From the NCBI GenBank assembly GCA_032158295.1, contig CM063262.1, positions 9,495,977 to 9,559,976 on the forward strand: a DNA stretch of 64,000 nt. The letters are read 5' to 3'. The notes beneath the pieces were generated by a model, which saw only the letters and a program-made list of their open reading frames with translations, had not been told where the DNA came from and ran no database searches. Within the stretch, counting starts at the first letter, position 1. Every line of letters begins with the position of its first letter. Shown one piece after another: positions 34,197-46,100 of the stretch. The stretch comes from Pycnopodia helianthoides (lineage: Eukaryota > Echinodermata > Asteroidea > Forcipulatida > Asteriidae). The position numbers and the translations under genes were made by a program.

Positions 34197-37100
34197 TCAT
34201 ACAGCTTGCTGTAGGATTAACATAAGTATTGCGCTTATCCCCGCCGTGATGGGTAGCGTGACGACCCACGCTAGAAATATATTACGGAAGACCTTCCACT
34301 CGACGGAGGCCCTCGAGCGGACCATGCCGAGGACGAAGATGGAGCCCACCTTGCAGTGGGTGGTGCTGATTGGAATGCCGATCTTGGAGGCTGCTAAGAC
34401 GGTCATTGCCGCTCCTAGCTCAATGGTGAACCCACTGCGCAGAAACAAAAGAAAGGAAAAAATCAATTGGCAAACTGAAAGAAACAATCATCCTGAAAAA
34501 ACTGCAGTGGCCACTTAATTAAAGCACACGTACAACATCTACAGGTGTTTTGTATGAAACCTGTCTTGTAAGATGCAGCATTTTTACCAAACAAAGGAGA
34601 TACAACATTTGTTTTTCAAGTTCGCTGCTTTATTTTAAACATACCTGGAGGGTGTGATCGGAGTCAACTTGTCTCCTACTGTTTCAATTACTCGACGGCC
34701 GAGAATCCACAAGCCAACGGTGATCCCGAGCCCGCCATAAAACAGGATCCAGATGGGTGTGCTCTGCTTCTGGGACACATCCCCAGTTTGGAAGATTGAC
34801 CACAGTGCTACCAACGGTCCAATAGCATTGCTTCAGATCAAAACAAATTAAGTACAAATATAGCTTAGACTAGAGCTGTAACGATTTGTTAGCTAACAAA
34901 CACTAGGTGTTCAGGAACAAGGAGCTGACCACAGTGCTACCAACGGTCCAATAGCATTGCTTCAGATCAAAACAAATTAAGTACAAATATAGCTTAGACT
35001 AGAGCTGTAACGATTTGTTAGCTAACAAACACTAGGTGTTCAGGAACAAGGAGCTGACCACAGTGCTACCAACGGTCCAATAGCATTGCTTCAGATCAAA
35101 ACAAATTAAGTACAAATATAGCTTAGACTAGAGCTGTAGCGATATGTTAGCCAACAAACACTAGGTGTTTGGGAACAAGTAGCTGAAATCATTAAAGAGC
35201 CAACACAAAATGTTAACATACTTGTAAGGTTGGTTTGCAACATTGTTTTTATATGTGTTAAATTTGCATCAGGAATAAGGAATATGAATTGGTTTTAGCC
35301 ATACACCAATGTGTGTAAAGCACTGTATACTCGGTACTTTCCCGGGTCCTGTGAAAATAATCCACAGGCATATTACTCGGGTGGGATTCGAACCCAGGAC
35401 CTTTGCCATTCTAGAGCAGATGTCTCACCGCTAGACCACCGAGATTGCCCGGTAGCAAAGGACAAAATCAAAGGTGGAAACTGGGAGAAGGTGGCCATTA
35501 ACTATTTTGTCCATGTTTACCATTGGTTGATAATCAGTTTGCAACAGCTAATTCTATTTTCTAATTTTTTTTATCTGCTAAGCACTCTTGTGAAAATTGG
35601 TCTCTGGAATGCCATCTTACCAAACATCGTTTCCACCGTGAGCAAACGAGGCGAACACCGCTGATAAGATCTGCAGCGGGCTGCACAGTTTGGCAACCTC
35701 AGGCGGGTCCACCACACTCTGCCACGCCTCCAGATTCCTGGTGGAGGAGGTGCTACTGCTGGTCGTGGAGCTCGACCGCGTCGAGTCCGGCGTGCTCGTT
35801 CCGCTCTCGATCTTACGCCAGCCAGCGCGATTCAAGAGACGCGAGAAGAAACCCTGTTCATGGGACGACTGCATGGAGGTGTTGTTGGTTTCTGTTGATA
35901 TGTCCAGGGTACCATCTGTGGTGCATAACAGAAAAGAGAGGAAAAGAAATTGAGCAAAAAGGGCAAAGCTAACGACATCTCTGCTGCTTTCAAAGACAGT
36001 CCAGTTTAAACAAAGTCGTTCAACTGCATTAAATTTGACTGACAGCACCTTGTGAACAATTACATGGTGCTACATGATACATGATACACGTAAAATGAGT
36101 CTTATAATTCCAAACAGGGTTCTGCCCAGGATTTCTTTAGTGGTGGAAAAATGTTTCCCTGGAAACCATTGTGAGGTGGATCAGTCACACAGTAGATCAT
36201 AAAAATAGATTCAAACCAAAGAAGTACTCAAAATTAACGATTTTTGATTTTAAAAAAATAGTAAATACCCAATTTTACATTTTGCTGAAAACCTTTGAAA
36301 GGAAATTTGCCAGTTTAAATTTAATATTTGGAAAATATGTGCTGGTCGGAAACATAGAAAATTCTGCCAGCAGTGGTTGGGGAATCCAGAGTGCCGGGCG
36401 GGTTTTCCGGCACCAACCACTGTGGGCAGAACCTTGATATCAAGCATAGCTTTGCATACCAGTAGAAAAATTTAATGAGTGGTTTGGGATGTCCTTCAGT
36501 TGTGAAAAGCGCTATAATCTGAGTGTTCTTATTAATATTAACACTGTTTAATGATAACAGCATACCTCCAAATTTACTGATCAACATCGGCTCTACTGCG
36601 TCGCTGTTTGCTGCATCTCTCTTGTCAATCACAGAGTCTCTCACCAAAGCATCTTTCTCATTGAGGTTGGCACTTTTCTCTGTCAACCCTGTGATCTCTG
36701 TAGAAAGTGGGTCCTCTGTCAAAACAATCAATACTGGTGGTTCATTTAAAGGAACATTACAGAATTGGTTTTTGCTAACAAAACAGTTGCTGGTAAGCAC
36801 TTTATGTAATCCACCATATACATAAACTGACAACCCTGTAGAAGTTTGAGATCGATCGGCCATCTGGCTCACGAGAAAATAGTGAAAAACCGATTACACA
36901 TTTGCATGAAATCATATAGATTCAACGAATGAATAAAACGCCCACTGAGCGATAAACTCCTATCGGAAAATTAGTTTAATCATTTCTCATCAAATATGGC
37001 AATTCAGACAGAAATATTTCAAGGGATGTTTTTTCTACTACCATCATCATTAGACCGTGTAAGTTTTATGTTTTTTTCTTACCAATTCTGTAATGTTCCT

Positions 37101-40100
37101 TTAATTTTACAGGCAAAGCATGCTTTTGGTAATTGTCAAAGACCAGTATCCTCACTTGGTGTATCCCAACATATGCATTTAAGTAACAAACCTGTGAAAA
37201 TTTGGGCTCAGATGGTCATTGAAGTTTAAAGAAAATTTCTATCAATGAACAATTTCTATGCATCAAGGGTGTATTTATACATCCTTGTTGCATAGAATTG
37301 TGTGCTTTCAGATGCTCAAAGCCTTTCTCAGATTCAATTTTGGGGTGAAAAATTTCCATGACAGCCAAAATGGCAAAATCGAGTGATACGTCGGTCATGC
37401 TAATTACTGTCATTACAAAACTATAACGTATTAATTAGGTCGTACAACTTGCTGTAAATTTCAACAGTAATGAATTTATTAATAATTTGTTCAAAAAACA
37501 GATTTGCAAAATTTGTGATTTTTAACCCAAAAGTCGCTTTGTAAAAAAACAGTGACAATGTGCATAACGGTTTGTGCAGAATCTGCATGCATGAACTGGA
37601 ATGTGAATGTACAATGTATGTGCCATAAGGTGTTGGGCTTAATGGGGTTGAGGCAGAAACGCTGTGAACATTGACATCAGGGTTCTACCCATGCACAAGC
37701 TAGCGTACTGGACACAAAATTTGGCCGATTTGCAAAATAAAAATTCACAAAAAACACCAAGATATAACCATTTGGAATGCTCCAGATTGCTCAGTAGGGC
37801 TTTTAAAACCAAGATAAACACCCAGTAGAAAACATTCTGAGGACCTCATTTCGATTCAGTGTGCTTAGACAAACTTCCAAAATTAAGGTCCAGAATGCCT
37901 CCAGATTATGAAAAAATCCTGGGGAGATCCCTTGAAACGAAACACAAGCAAGTGCCAGGAATTTGTTTTAAATTTCCAAAAATGACCAACGTGGAAAATG
38001 GGTTTGATGACCAATTGGGGAAATCACAGAAGCATGTTGGCACTGGTCACCATTTGTCAATCCTCTGTTTGAATGAACCTTACTTTTCTCAGGAATCCCC
38101 TCTGCCAGGTCAATCTCCACAACTGTTGTGACTTTGACCTTGCCGGGGTCAGTGGATGGAAGAGATGAAAAGGTGCCACTCTCTGTCAAGATAAACAAAT
38201 TCCACATAGTACAAATTTACGTTGCACGCCTTGAACATCGCAGATTTGTTGTCCTGGACTTGGCCTCGGGCTTAAATTGAACACGGGCTTACCCTGAACG
38301 GGATAAAATACATGTACCAGGCATGCAAATGAAACACCAGCAAGAATAATTTCATAGCAAAGAACACAATGCAAGTTATTACCTACAATTATACGTACTG
38401 TATAATTTTCATGTACCTCCTGAAAAACGATTATTTATTACTTGACCAAAAAAAGGAATTCCCTTAAAAAAACCGATGTCGATAATGCATCAGGTATGTG
38501 GCTAGTTGTGGCTGAGCGGTTTAGTGTATTAGACTCAAGTTCTGGTGCTGAGTAATCAGAATGTGGGTTCGAATCCCGGTCATGACCGTTGTGTCCGTGA
38601 GCAAGACGATTTTTGAGTTGGGACGGAACAAATTCACTTAGTAGCTTACAAGATGGTCATATTTGTTCTCGAACAATTCAGTTGCATCAAATTCCACACA
38701 AGAGGCAACTTTCGCCTACTCTCTCCTATCAATTCGAACCATACCCAGAACCAAATCCAAAGATCAGCTTACAAAGAAAACATTGCTTGCTGAACTCTCA
38801 CCCCGTTACTGCACACGCACGCGCGATAATAATCACGGTGCCCTTCACAGCTTTTGTTCGTGATGTGACGGTCTACACGCGCGCGTAGTAACTGGGTGAG
38901 AGTTCATGTTTCAATGTCCAACCACAAGCAGATTTATAATCACAACGACAGTGCCCCTTTAACAGACTCAAAAAATTTATCCGCAAAGCAAAAGTTAAGT
39001 GTGCTACCACTCTCAACATGTTCTGTGGAAGTGCAGCCAGATACATGCACAAGTTAAGTCTTCCTAAACTACAAGTAGCTTAATATTACTCACCTAACAA
39101 ATTTGTCCGGAGGTGGGGTACCGCTACGAACCAGACAACCACACCAACAATGAGACCAGTACACAGACTGATCACAACGTTCCCCACACTGGAACTTTGT
39201 TCATACCAAGCACTGTGACGGGAGGTAAAATAAGATACATAGGAAGTTTAAACTAGAATTCGTCATGTCAGTGCAAAAACGTTGTATCGTGATTTTGCAA
39301 AAACGTTGTATCTCGCACGAAAATGCTCCGTGCAAAAACTTTGTAACTCACCCATACTTGTCAGGGCTCGCCCTTAACACTAGCCCGTACATAGTCTAGT
39401 GAAAAATGTTATGGGCTAGTAAACACCACTTCTCAACTTGCCCTGTGGGCTACTAAAAACTGTGAAACCTACTTGTTTAAAATGCTCATTTCTTCCTTTT
39501 CAGATATGATAAATGTATAAAATGTGTTAATCGTTATTGAGTGTGTGAATATAACTTCATTTGATCATTAAACTGGTTGTGATCGTTAACATAAACACAT
39601 CAGAACATAACATTTAGGGCAATTCCCGTTTAAAATCTGGGCTACTAAAACTTCCTGGGGGTAGGTAAAATGCAGTTTACTGGTCCGGCGGGCTACTTTA
39701 CAAAAAGCTTAAGTGCAAGGCCAGCTTGTTTTGTGTGTACATCCAGGCTATTTTAAGCGAGATACAACTTTTTGACAATTTTAAACTCGCATGTAATGTA
39801 AGCGATTTTAGGAGATATGACATTCTGCACTGACACAACAAATTGTGCATTTACATTTATTTTCCTAGACAGTTAAACAAAACTTGTGACATTATTATGC
39901 ACAAAAATTCAAATGACAAAGATCTATGTGTGAGTCATATACATGTATAACAAATAATGAATGCATTTCGTTTGTGCATTGTTGCACACCTTGTGAAATG
40001 TAGACCAGGTTTTACCTTGTGATTGTATTCAGCGAAAATGCACACTATGTATTCAATCATTTGTATGAAAGTGTCAGCGATAATGGGAGAAAAATTGCAT

Positions 40101-43100
40101 TCCTACTTACATTCTGGCCCATCGAAGGTAATCGAGAAAACATTAATGACTACAACCACTGCGTAACATACGGGAAGCACTTTGAGACCAGGCTCCAGGG
40201 GCTCATCCTAAGTAGGAAAACAAAACATCATCTGATTAATCTTCTATTTATTCAAACGCAAAATGTTTCTCAGATTGAAAATTTTGAAAATCCCTTTCTT
40301 TAAGACCTAACTCCTTAGAAGGCAGTGCTTCTTACCAAGTAAGTTTTTTTGAGTAATCTCCAAAGATACCATCCCTTTATTCCTCAACATTTTGTGGTTG
40401 AACACAAAAAAATTGACTCCCAACTGAGCTATCTAGCCCTAATGATGGCAGTCTCCCTATTTTGTAAATCATTGTTCTGGGATGCCAGTCAGAAGCCATT
40501 CAACCTGAAACTGTCATGTAGCCATGGTAACTAACCCAGGATCACACCAAAGTTTACAGTATGACCCGAGAGGCGAGGCCTGATGCTTTGTTCTTGAAAG
40601 AGCAAGGGCACCAAGGCATTCACTCCTTTGTTTTTGTGCAAGGGGCACCTCTATGAGGAAATTTAAAAATTTCCATTGGAACGTTTCAAGGGGCACCAAG
40701 GCAATGACCAGGGGCATGGAGGCAATTAGGCCTGGCAAGTGGCAGGACAGTGAACCCTCGCCCACGTCGGAACACCCAATGAAAAAACTCCTGAATTATC
40801 ACAAGCCTGGTAGCTGCATCAGAGCTGCCAACATTTGCATCTTTCAATCACGGAGATCTTGTACAACAAAGGGAGATATTTAGAACTGCATTCAACATAT
40901 TCGGGAGAACGTTTCCATATCAGGGAGATTTTCTAATTTGTTCATCAGAATGACGAAATATTGGTTCATTTTAAGGGAACTTTCTGCAGAATCAGGAAGA
41001 GTTGGAAGCTCTGACTGCATGTTTCGACCTACCTTGTCTAGAACAAACTTCTTGTACGCCAGGAATATGACTGAAGATGCAAAGCCGGAAAGAACAGGGG
41101 AGATGAACCAGGAAGCAACTGTAAGTACAAACAGATTGGGAACAGTTTGTTATGGCCAGAATACAAATCAGGAAGGATGCTTATTTCAACTCCACTTTGA
41201 CACTTCAACTTTTTTTCAGAATTCAGTTGTTGTTATTTACTCATTTTCCAATAGACAGATGGAATCCTTAGGGCTAGAATTTGGGGGGAAAACCCACAAG
41301 ACTGCAGGAGCTTGTACATTGTAGCTCAAAATATTTACGGACCGGAATTTTGAGTACAAGACCAGAATTGAAGTGAGAAGAAAAAATGCCTACACAGGTT
41401 AATAATTGAACTGTTTGAATTTGAAAAAGCACTACGAGAAGATTAAACTCATGTGTATATCAGGCATGCAACTGTAACTTCACCAAAAAGAGGAAATTAC
41501 AAAATTTCAATGATTTTGTACAATATTTTTCAATTTTGAATGGTAAAACTGAGAATTAAAAAAAAGAGGAAATCAGCGATCCGAGGAAAAGTTGCATGCC
41601 TGGTATATTATGGGCAAGTAGTCTTCGATAATCAACAGAATTGTATGTTATCAGACTGAAAGTCAACATTTGAAAAACAAACACCAGACCGCCGGACTTG
41701 TACGGACATGATTTTACTGGCCCGATTCTAAAATCACTGGCCTCGGGCCAGTCGGTCCAGTGTAAAATTCAAGCCCTGCTTATGAATGAGGGAACAAAAC
41801 CAGTACAAGTCCCTAACCTCACGTTAAAATGGTGTACAATGCCACTGTGTGTGATACCCTTCACGTGCAATTTTTGTCAAAATCCCAAAAGTTTGATGAC
41901 GTCACATTTCAAATATGTGGTCTGCACAATTTAGTACAAGGAATTTTTAGTTGATTTCTGAATTTTTATGAAATTATATTATCCAAACAAAACAGCATTG
42001 AATTTCTGACATTTTGAAGGATAATGGTGCTTTAAAGTGTTCAACTTAAAGAGGTTGGGCCACGCTAGAGGTCACTCTAAAAAAAAAATGTTTACATCCC
42101 TAAATACACCTAAATACATCTCTACAAGAAAACACTGTGACAGAGTTAAAGAATGAATGGGTATTCGTTTACAACGCAGTTTCCAAGCCTCTTTTTACCC
42201 CCGCCTTCAGGCAAAATCGGAACAGCAGTCGGTGCCAGAAAGCTGTCTCCAAAAATTCAAAAGAATAGTGACGTCCCAGTATGTACTCCTCTGTCAAACG
42301 GCTGTTTGTTGTTACTCATTGAGCATTGCTCAGTACAGACCATCCGGGCATTTAAAACAGTGACGTCATGTTTGTTTGCTGCACTTCATTTATGGGATTT
42401 TGATAAAATAATTTAGGCGGCGGGCTAGTGAACGGAGTAAAAACTCCCTGCAAATATCACTTTCTTTTGTTAATGTAATGTTACAAAAGATGCCACAAAT
42501 TATAGAAAGCAGAAAACTAAAAAATAACGTCAACTTCAATCACCATGGCCCATCCTCTTTAAAGTGCTGTTTTCTTTGCTTGCTAGGTTTTACCAGTATG
42601 TTAGGTGTGTGTCAGTTTGTGGCATCGATGACGAGCTGTTTTGTTTACTTTATAATTACCAATCATATACTTTGACATCAAAGTCAAAGAGTGCCGAGTG
42701 CTCATTACACATTTCACCTTTGCTGTTTACATGCAAATGCCAGATTAATTAAAAATCAACCAGATACATATGTGAAAACGCACACCTTGATGTACTTGTG
42801 ATATTAAGTAAATGATAGATGAACAAATGTCAAGCGTACACAAAATTGACGGGGCTTTTACTGTGTGTCCTTGAGGATGTGCATATATGTATACAGCTCC
42901 TTTTGGAAATCAATGTCCATGAGTCTCGGTGGATTTTAAGAGTGAATTATGATGTCTAAGACGAAGTCCAAGACAGTGATGGGTAGCAACCTTTCAATTC
43001 ATGGCTTTCACTTTAATTCCGTTTTATATCTTGCTTTTAAAGGTTTTTCCTTTAGATGTTGGATTGCTTTCCTCAATAAAAAATTTAATGTAAAAGAAAA

Positions 43101-46100
43101 ATTAAACAATTTCCATAATCTCAAACTGAATGAGCCTAATTTATTTGCCAATCCTCCTTGGAAATATTTCTGTCTGAAAAATAGCGTGTGAAGACCCCAC
43201 GAAGTGTTCTCAAACTTTACAAATTAAAGGTTGGCCCAGGTCTGATATTTACAAGCATACCGGTGTGTCGTGGCCGAGTGGTCTAGTTCACCGGACCCAA
43301 GCTCTGGTGTTGTCGACAGCACAGTGTGGGTTCAACCCGGTCATGACACTTGTGCCCTTGAGCAAGGCACTTAACCATAATGCTAATGCTTCGTAAAAAG
43401 TTGGGGAGGTAGTGCAATCTGCTCTACCAGCCAGGCTATAGTGGATGATACCCATGCCTACGTCCTTACAGACTGTGAAGGGGGTAACCCTGTTTCAGCC
43501 CCAGGAGTAGGTGGCAGCGTGCCTCGATGTCAGTTGATTTGAGTCAAGAGCCCAAATCAGTTAAGTGTTATCCTCACCTTGAAATGGCCGTTCGGCCTTG
43601 TAAGTTAGGCGATATCTCATAAATAAAAATAAATAAATAAAAAATACTGCACAGATTGAGGCAACGAATGCAATTAATTGCAAATGCAATCACTCAACTG
43701 GTTTTAGGGGGGTTAATTAGACTTTTGGGGCTGGGTATTCTCACGTACTGATAAGACCAAACTTGGTCCAGTTGACACCCTCTGTCTGAAAGACCACAAG
43801 ATGGAACCCGATCATTGCACCAACGATGCTGTGAGTTCCAGACACTGGTAGCTTGAACCATGTCGCTATCAGCAACCAAATACAGGCACCTACAGGTGAA
43901 AACAGAAAAAGAAAAACAAAAAACAATATTAATACCGGTTTTCAGGCTTATTGACATGCATTTTTAAATTCCACATATTTCCCTAATTCATTCCAACTAG
44001 GGTTTCTGTTTAGCTACTAAACATTGCATTTAATTTTGTTTCTGTGCACACATTAATCCGTTTGTCTCAGTCGACTGATTTTGTTCTCCTCATTCTATTT
44101 CATTTATAGGAATTCATAATGACTACATATTCACCATTCTTCAGTTGAATTTTAACTGCCGATTTACATCACTGATGTAATTGAATGGTTGCTCTGCCTT
44201 TTGCTGTTGGCCTTTGTGAAATTGAATGATCTTTGTGATCTAATGAATTTGAATGATCTTATTTGACCAGTGATGCTAAACTGTTGAAATTGAATTACTC
44301 CTTTTGACTGTTCAATGCTGATCCAACGGGGCATTCATTTTCAAAAGACAACGGGGCATTCATTTTCAAAAGAAATTGAATGAGCCGGGAGTTAAATTGA
44401 ATAAATTTTTGTTGAAATTGTTGGGAAACCTATAAGTCCAATTTATTGGCTCACAAAATGATTTTTTATTTATTTTATTTCTTTTGACAGGGTGATTTCC
44501 TTTTTTTCATCACCAAATCTTGCTTTGACCAAAGTCCAGAAACTTTAGAGACCAAATTACTAAACAATCTCAAGTATGTTGACTGTAACCACCTTAATAT
44601 ACAAATTTCTGCTTTTTTAAGGTAAATGTGTTTGTGTTCAGCCGGAGTTATATAAATTGACACTGAAACCCGAGTAAGGTCACTGATTTTTCACAGAAGA
44701 CAAAACCTCAAAAATATTATTTTGTCAATTTTTTATAAAGGGGCCACGAATTACAATGACCCAGAACATGTATGGCCAATAATTCTATTAAACTCAAGAG
44801 CTGCATTCAGCAGGCCTGGAATGTCACACTTGAGAGGGCAGGCCCCATTTGCATTTTGCAGAGGGGGCCACTTCCATTAAAAAAACTTAGAGTCTAGGCC
44901 TATAGAAACAATTTCGAAGAGGACAAATGTTGCTTTCATTTAGCAACTTTCGACAACCTATCTCTTAGTTTGAACACCAAATTCTTTTAAACCCAATTTC
45001 AAAATTTTGTCATTAAAAACAGGGCTTGCAGCTCAAAATATTTCCTGGACCGGAGTTTGAGTACAAGACCAGAAATTAAGTGAGTAGAAAAAATGCCTAC
45101 ACAGGTTAATAATTGAACTGTTTGAATTTTAAAACTTGAACACAAACACAAGACCGCCAGACTTGTCCGGACATGAGTTTACTGGCCCAATAATAAAGTC
45201 ACTGGCCTCGGGCCAGCAGTCCAATGTAAAATTCGAGCCCTGATTATTATCAGTCAACGGCAACCAATAACACTGCTTGCCAGTAGGTTTTAAACTAATA
45301 TGGGGGCCGTTGAATTCAGCACTGCCAGAGACTGATGAGCGTAGACCATGTCGGGGACTCAGGTCCAACAATGTGGGTCCCCCCCCCCTTCCTTCCTTCC
45401 TGAAGAGGCCACCTAGGGGAATCTATCGTGATGTCATCAGACATTGATTGCGACAATATTGATCAAAACAAATGCCTAGCGGTGTGAAACACTGAACTTA
45501 AAACAGAACCGAGTAAACCCCTGTAGAGTATGTGTGTGTATACACGTGTACGTCATCAAAATTCACCAATATTATGAATTGCATCAAGCTTTCTTGTATT
45601 GCATGTTTACATACACTAGGGCTGGTTTATAGGACTAATTCGACAACAACCTCGACAATATTACAATACAACCCCGGTGATTCTGGTTCACATAGCAAGT
45701 ACCCTTGTTTTCTGGTTTCCTCGGGCTTGTGAGCTACAGTGATCAAGTTCACTTATGAGGCATCCTTGGTTTCACTGCAAGAAGTACTTAGCCAAATACA
45801 TCAGGCCTGGAATTTCATCTATGAGAGGGCAAGGCCATCTTCATTTTGCAAAGGGCACTTCCATTGGAAAACCTTGAAGTCTACGGGAAACTTATGAAGG
45901 GGCACCAAGGCCAATCCATGAGGCAACATAGGCCGTGGCCTTAATGGCCTCTGTGTTATTCCAGGCCTGGTACAAAAATAACCAGAAACTACTGTATCTT
46001 CTGAAAGTTTAAATTGGAATATTGATTGTTTGTTTAAATCAAGGGTGGTTTTGCTGTAAGAAATACAACATGTGTGTTTATATTACTTTAATGAATAAAT

